Assembly (NCBI GenBank): GCA_024803745.1
Contig: JANJXV010000037.1
Location: forward strand, 10,741,001-10,805,000
DNA: 64,000 nt
Reading direction: 5' to 3'
Origin: Megascapheus bottae
Taxonomy: Eukaryota; Chordata; Mammalia; Rodentia; Geomyidae
Shown here: in pieces, positions 58,195 to 64,000 of the stretch
Numbering within the stretch: the first letter of the stretch is position 1
How the letters are laid out: each line of letters opens with the position of its first letter
Position numbers and translations under genes: made by a program
Notes under the pieces: model-generated
What the model saw: only the letters and a program-made list of their open reading frames with translations
The model's database searches: none
Told to the model about the DNA's origin: nothing

Positions 58195-58998
58195 GGGGGC
58201 CGGGAGTGGAGCTTAGTGGTAGAGTGCTCACCTAGCATGCATGAAGCCCCGGGTTTGATTCCTCAGTACTACATATTCAGAAAAAGCCTGAACTGGTGCT
58301 GTGGCTCAAGTGGTAGAGCACTAACTACAGAATAATGGAAGAAACAAGAGAATTTTGAATTTTAATGAGAATTTGTGAGAAATCAAGCTCAGGAAGAGAG
58401 ACGGTAAAATATAAATCTTCTATATATTTATTTTTGTACTTGTCCTGGGACTTGAACTCAGGTTTTAGGCACCATCCTTGAGCTTCTTTTGCTCAAGACC
58501 AGCACTCCATTTGATGGTTAATTGGAGAAGTCTAAAGGACCTTACTGCCTGGTCTGGCTTTGAGGTGTAATCCTCAGATTTCAGCCTCTGCAATAGCTAT
58601 GAAGACAGGTGTAAGCCACCAGTACCCAAATGCCTTTTCTTTTCCTTTCTTTTCTTTTTTTTTTTTTGCCAGTCCTGGGGTTTGAATCAGGGCCTGAGCA
58701 CTGTCCTTGGGCTTTCTCAAGGCTAGAGCTCTACCATTTGAGGAACAGCACCATTTCTGGGTTTTTCAATGTATATGGTACCAATGAATAGAACCCAGGT
58801 CTTCATGTAGGCTAGGCAAGCACTCTACCACTAAGCCAAACTCCTGGCCCCCTTTTTCTGTGTGTCAGTCATGGGTGGGGCTTGACCTCTGGGCCTGGGC
58901 GCTGTCCTTAAGCTATTCAACTCAAGGCTACCACCCTTCTTCTTGAGCGACTTCTAGTTTTCTGGTGGTTATTTGGAGATAAGAGTTTCATGGTCTTG
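58195..58998. repeat. Truncated IDL-Geo (+), B1-Geo (-), IDL-Geo (-), partial B1-Geo (-)
   Basis: 58195-58325 stops within the right module without an A-tail. 58425-58628, 58634-58850 and 58851-58998 are reversed. Confidence 0.78.
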
Positions 58999-59119
58999 GC
59001 TAAGAGTTTGGCCCTGATTTCAAGCCCCTGTAAAAATGGGGGAACGGGGAGAAGCAGAAAGAAAGATGGATGGAGGGCATGTGGGCTGGGGGTGAGGGGT
59101 GGGGTGGGTTGATATGTCA

Positions 59120-59975
59120 AGTGGTATAGCCCTTGCCTGGAAAGTCCTAAATTCAGTCCTAAATATGGCAAAATGGGGGGAGGAGGGAAATTCATTAGTC
59201 TTTGCATTAGTCACTGAAGTCTGTGGGAAAATTAAATAAGCAAAAACAAGCTGGTCAATGCTTACAATCCTAGCTATTCAGGAAATTGAAAGGACTGCAG
59301 TTCAAAACCAGTCCAAACAGGAGAAAATTCCATGAGACTCTTATCTCTAATTAACCATTAGAATACCAGAAGTAGAGTTATGGTTAAAAGTGGTAGAGTG
59401 CTAACCCTTGAGCAAAAAGCCCAGGGTCAGTGTCCAGGCCCTGAGTTCAAGCCCCACAATGGACCAAAAAAATAAAAAAATAAAAAAAAGAAAGGGCATA
59501 GTGGCTCCCAACTGTATGGACAACTTCTCAAGAGGGTGAGGTAGGGAGCTGACTCTTCCAAGGTCAGCCAGGACAAACAGTTAATGAAATATCATCTAAA
59601 TTAACAAGCCAGATGTGATATGAAATGCCTGTAATTCCAGATACTTGGGAGGTAGAGGTAGGAGAACTGAGCTCTTAAACTGGCCTTTAGACAGAGTGAA
59701 ATCCTGCATGAAAAATAGAAAAAAAATGCTGGGGCACAGCTCAAGAAAAAAAAATGCTGGGGTGGTAGAGCACCTGCTTAGCAAGTAAAAGGCCCTGATT
59801 TCAAACTCCAGTATCTCTAGCTACCCCCCCCCAAAGTATGTGTGCTAGATCCAGAATGCCTTATTAGCTATGTGATTATGGAGAGTTACTTAACCCGTGT
59901 CAGTTTCCTCATTTGAAAAGTGGGTAATTGTAAAAGGTACTTAAGTAGAGCTTCTGACACATAACAATTAGGATT
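59120..59975 (+). repeat. ID piece, B1-Geo, B1, B1+ID dimer, MIR
   Basis: 59120-59172 ID-like. 59248-59490 B1-Geo. 59491-59578 B1 piece. 59608-59835 a B1 monomer joined to an ID-like monomer (B1-dID type). 59840-59975 MIR (AGCTATGTGATTATGG, GTTTCCTCATTTGAAAAGTG). Confidence 0.7.
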
Positions 59976-60397
59976 TTCTGCCTTTGTTGCATATTAAATC
60001 ATTTTTAATACTTAAATGCTGGCAGTGTGAGGAATGTTTAGCTTATGAGCTGTAAGAGGCCCTTGAAATTATTTAGTACATGTCAGGATTAACATGTGGC
60101 TTGTATAGTTCTCCTTGGCTGCTACCCAAGGGCTGTTTGCTACCCAAGGCCTGCCTGCCTGTATCCATATTTTGGTGTGGTCTTTAAATGATGTTATGAC
60201 TATCCAAATGGCCATTACCTCTAAAAAAAGCACAAGTTAAAAACTGCAGGTCTCTCACCTGTAGGAGTAAAAAAATGCCATCGAAAACTCCCAAACACTA
60301 TATAACCCTAATCTCTACTATAGTATAACGAAAGTGATTAGGATTAGGTTAAGGTTGGCTCACCATTCTCCATTGCCATTAAAAAGGTCACCAACCT

Positions 60398-60955
60398 AAC
60401 TGAAGGTATAGGTCAAGCAATACAGTGCTTGTCTACCAAGAAACAAAGCTCAAAGTTTAAATCCCAGTACTGTAAAAACAAGAAGCTGGGTGCTGATGGC
60501 TCATGCCTGTAATCCTAGGTACTCAGGAGGCTGAGAACTCAGGGCTTGAACTAGGCCTGGGCACTGCCTCTGAGCTTTTCAGCTCAAGGCTACCATCCTA
60601 CCCCTGGGCATTATCCCTGAACTCCTCAGCTAAAGGCTATTGCCCTACCCTTGAGCCAAACCCCACTTCCCATTTCTAGGGGTCAATTGGAGGTAAGAGT
60701 CCCAAGTCCTTCTGTACCTGGGATGACTTTAAACCTTGATCCTCAGATCTCAGCCTCCTGGGTAGCTAGGATTAGAGGCATGAGCCAGCAGCTGAGTAGC
60801 TGTGCCTAGCTTAAATCCTGAGATTCTTATCTGCAATTAACTAGCAAAAAGCCAGAAGTGGAGATATGTCACAAGTGGTAGAGTGCTAGCCTTGAGCAAA
60901 AAAGCTAAGAGACAGCACCCACTCCCTGAGTTCAAGCCCCAGGTCCAGCACCAAA
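60398..60955. repeat. ID monomer and B1-Geo split by a reversed B1-Geo
   Basis: ID-like 60398-60482. Forward host 60484-60535 resumes at about 60811-60955. The reversed insert between contains a partial internal duplication of CTACC...GGGC at 60590-60650. Confidence 0.72.
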
Positions 60956-61069
60956 CAAAACTAAGAAACTACATCCTAATGTATTTATGTAAATATTAAA
61001 ATAAGCAGAAGCAATTTAAACCTTTTCAAACTTGTGCCATCCAATGAGAGCCATTGGCTAGTCATTTAA

Positions 61070-61510
61070 ATCAGGTGCTGGTGGCTCATGCCGATAATCC
61101 TATTCAGGAAGTTGAAATCTGAGGATGGCAGTTTGAAGCCAGCCTGGGCAGGAAAATGTCAGATTCTTTTTTTTTTTTTTTTTTTTTTTTGTGCCAGTCC
61201 TGGGCTTCGGCTCAGGGCCTGAGCACTGTCCTTGGACTTTCTCAAGGCTAGAGCTCTACCACTTGAGCCTCAGCACCACTTCCGGCTTTTTTCTATGTAT
61301 GTGGTACCCAGGAATCGAACCCGGGTCTTCATGCATGCTAGGCAAGCACTTTAACCACTAGGCCAAACTCCCGGCCCCAAATGTCAGATTCTTATCTCTA
61401 ATTAACCACCAAAAGGCTGTAAGTGCTGTTGTGGCTTAAGCTCTAGCCTTGAGCTAAAGTAAGTTCAGGAATAGTGTCCAGGCCCTGCGTTCAAGCTCCA
61501 GGACAGAGTT
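61070..61510. repeat. B1-Geo (+) split by young IDL-Geo (-) with 15-bp duplication
   Basis: AAATGTCAGATTCTT at 61154-61168 recurs exactly at 61379-61393 around a full reversed IDL-Geo with a 25-base T-tail. The host resumes in register with CTTATCTCTAATTAACCACC. Confidence 0.95.
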
Positions 61511-61966
61511 TAAAAGCCAGAAAGACATTCACAAACCCCAACTAAAATTTAGTTCTTTGCACTGGTCATATTCCAAGTTCTCTATAGCTGCATGTGGTTA
61601 ATGCCTACTTTGCTGGACACACTAAACAATGAGGAAATTTAAGAAAAAATAAACCTAAACTGTATTTTGCATAAATGCAAACTATTAACACATCTGCTTA
61701 TACAGGTGATCCAGGTAACAGGAAATGAATTGATGTTAATCTTGAACCAGAGTCAGAAGGATTATATTAGCTATGCTAGTATCTACATGTCACTCACACG
61801 TCCTTTAATCATATGAAATATATGCAGCACCTTGGATTTGAATTTTCTTCCTAATATGTGATATTGGTCAAGTTACTTCAAGTTGGCTTCATATCATTGT
61901 AGTGCTTACGTCTTAGAAATGTTGAATAGTTACCATCTGTTAAAATCACTTTTTAAAAATGCCTGG

Positions 61967-62180
61967 CAGCCCGATACCAGTGGCTAGTACCTTAATCCTA
62001 CCTACTCAGGAAGATTAGATCTGAGGATCTCAGTTCAAAGTCAGCCTGGGCAGGAAAGTCCGTGAGATTTATTGCCAATTATCAGCTCAGAAAAAGATGG
62101 AAGTGGCACTGTGGCTCAGTGGTAGGGTGAGCACAGACAGACTCAGGGACAGAGCTCAGACTCTGAGCCAGGACCAGGGG
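61967..62180 (+). repeat. B1-Geo SINE
   Basis: Head TAGTACCTTAATCCTACC, linker, right module truncated at CTCTGAGCC. Confidence 0.75.
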
Positions 62181-62317
62181 TGGAGGGAAGCCTGGCATTA
62201 CTGAATGCTAAATATTTGCTAAATAAAAGGAAAATATCTCAAGTTCCCATTAACCTAATTTCAAACTGGCTAGGTAATCATGATGACTATATTTTGTAAA
62301 TTACAAAAGGGATATAA

Positions 62318-62603
62318 GCACCGGGAGTTTGGCATAGTGGTAGTGTGCTTGCCTACCATGCACCAAGACCTGGGTTCGATTCCTTGGTACCACATACATA
62401 GAAATTAGGGCATCAGGGCCAGGAGTGTGGTCTAGAGGTAGAGTGCTTGCCCAGAATGCATGAAGCCCTAGGTTCAATTCTTCCAAGTTACATACATAGA
62501 AAAAGTCAGAAGTGGTGCTGTGGTTCAAGGGTAGAGTGCTGGCATTGAGAGGGCTCAAGAATAATGCCCAGGCCCTGACTAGGACTGGCCAAAAATAAAA
62601 TAG
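62318..62603 (+). repeat. IDL-Geo head fragment and a second IDL-Geo
   Basis: 62318-62405 holds only the ID head of one copy. 62418-62603 is a nearly complete second copy. TAGGGCATCA before it and TAGAGCATCA after it look like an imperfect target duplication. Confidence 0.8.
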
Positions 62604-63539
62604 AGCATCAATCATTTTTCATGGTCATAGGATACGCTTGAATAGGCTTATTATTTATTCAAGAAAAAGTCTGCTATAAATTTACTCTCTCTCAAAGAGG
62701 GTAGAAATTAAATACCTCAATCTGAGTTCTCAAGGATCAATATATAGAGTTTTTTTAACCATTACAGTGAATCCCCCCATCCCCTAAAGAAACAAACAGG
62801 CTAAAATTTTTTGGAAAGTTTCCTATCTTTATTTGTGATAGTTGTGAGAAATAGTTGTGTTCAAGGTCACAATAAGTACCATAGACTGCTCCCTTTCACA
62901 AGCCTGAACTACCAAATACCATTTCACTAAAAATTCTTAAGGTCTTTGTATTGGCAAACACAACCCACATCCAATGACATTTCTAAAACTATTTAATGAG
63001 AATTTAAACACCTAAAATGAATTTCATGAAAAACAATGCTCTCCTAGCATAAGATTAGCCAATAAAAACAAAACGGGCATGTGTTTTTGCTGAAATAAAT
63101 GTCAAAGGCTGTTACTTTACATTTTCTCCCAAGGTAAATTCTATGTTTTGAGGTCTTTGTGAGATGTGGCTGCAAACTCAGGGGAAGCAAGACACACAAG
63201 GAAGCAGGTAAGGTGCCTTTTAGTATTCATTAGGAAGTTACTGCTGGCAGCTGAAACAACTGTTTTAAAAAATAACTTTACAAGTCCCCACCCGTTTTTC
63301 TGATGGTGCCTAAGGAAAAGGGGAGTAAAACAGTATCACTGAATGGTAAGAAGTCCAGTGTCAAAGAACGGGACCAGGATAGATCCTTAATTTAGCCCCA
63401 AAGCCTTCCTACACTAAGGATTTCCAGCACCCCTCCAGACAAAGACCCATCTGCAACATGGGAGTCAATAACATTCAAAATAAGGGTTAGAGATGGCGAA
63501 GAGATGGCAGAAAAGGTCCCAGAAAGAATGAACTATACA

Positions 63540-63870
63540 GGCCGTTCGACGGTTAGGAAGTGCTCCGTTGGACAACGCCAGCCCGCCAGTCCCTCCGCCC
63601 CTCTCCCCCACCCAGCCTCGGTAGGAGCGCGCACGCGCAGCGGGTAGAGGCTGCGCGTGGCGACGCGCAGGCGTAAAGTGGGCAGAAACAATGAGCTTTG
63701 TTGCCGAGGCGGCAGTAGTGGGGCAGGGGAAAGAGTACCAAACCAGGAGGGAAGGGGGTGGGGGGTGGGGAGAAATAGACTTGAGGGTTGAGGAACGCAC
63801 GAAAGTGCTATCCCGGCAACCCTCGCGCGTCACCAAGGACCCGGATAGAGGGCTGCGAGATCCAAACCAT
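63540..63870 (-). promoter_or_regulatory. CpG-rich segment, probable PAIP2 promoter and first non-coding exon
   Basis: The only CpG-rich, repeat-free block upstream of PAIP2. It carries a perfect NRF-1-type core GCGCACGCGC at 63629-63638, further GCGC/CGCG clusters to 63675, and GC boxes. About 10 kb separates it from the start exon, so a non-coding first exon spliced across this distance is inferred. I could not place its donor site. It could also be bidirectional. Confidence 0.55.
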
Positions 63871-64000
63871 AAATAATGACAATGAGAAAAAAAAGCGACC
63901 GCCATTTCTCAGAGGAGAAAGAAATGAAGTCTGCCTAAGCCTATCCTTCAGACGGACGGACATAGGCAAGGAACAACGGAGGTCAAACGGCACTCAAGGG

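Larger units (their letters stand above)
53843..63540 (-). other. PAIP2 5' intron region
   Basis: About 9.7 kb between the start exon and the CpG-rich segment, dominated by SINEs. Unique stretches include 56433-56680, 57137-57493, 58009-58194, 59976-60397, 61511-61966 and 62604-63540. No non-coding exon could be located. Confidence 0.5.

Noticed and set aside
1240..62603. tRNA-like A-box/B-box segments recurring across the window
   Set aside because: They are heads of ID-type SINEs followed by the shared right module and A-tails. None shows a complete cloverleaf with acceptor-stem pairing, so no tRNA gene is called.
63465..63905. 146-codon minus-strand frame in the putative PAIP2 promoter
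   Set aside because: It spans CpG-rich promoter DNA and simple G/C tracts and has no family resemblance. It does not connect in an obvious way to the PAIP2 start exon.

Overview
This is mammalian nuclear DNA from a rodent. The exons have GT/AG introns and the block is a conserved chromosome segment known in human at 5q31.2. Interspersed repeats are dominated by a dimeric SINE: an ID-like, tRNA-Ala-type head followed by a second module, matching what I know as IDL-Geo. That family is described as restricted to Geomyoidea (kangaroo rats, pocket mice, pocket gophers). I infer a geomyoid rodent but cannot name the species.

Gene order, left to right: the last coding exon of DNAJC18 (+, 6.5 kb); SPATA24 (+, six exons, 14.0-21.8 kb); PROB1 (+, one 3 kb exon, 24.1-27.1 kb); MZB1 (+, four exons, 29.7-32.2 kb); SLC23A1 (+, fourteen coding exons, 35.9-45.0 kb); PAIP2 (-, three coding exons, 53.8-48.8 kb), whose promoter is probably the CpG-rich segment near 63.6 kb. 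SLC23A1 and PAIP2 converge. The order and relative orientations equal the human locus read in reverse. All six reading frames are intact across the splice junctions I could place (DNAJC18 only for its last exon).

The genes are unrelated in function: an ER J-protein, a testis coiled-coil protein, a proline-rich protein, an ER factor for antibody-secreting cells, a vitamin C transporter, and a translational repressor. They are a syntenic cluster, not a pathway.

Roughly a hundred SINE copies or fragments fill the introns and intergenic DNA, many nested with readable target-site duplications. Two SINE families share the same right-hand module behind different heads (ID-like or B1/7SL-like). Ancient MIR fragments, B1 and ID monomers, and microsatellites make up most of the rest.

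I found no undescribed defence, mobile or regulatory system. The observations most worth a second look are a PAIP2 open reading frame that stops three codons early, a SPATA24 stop codon embedded in its poly(A) signal, and the modular SINE architecture.
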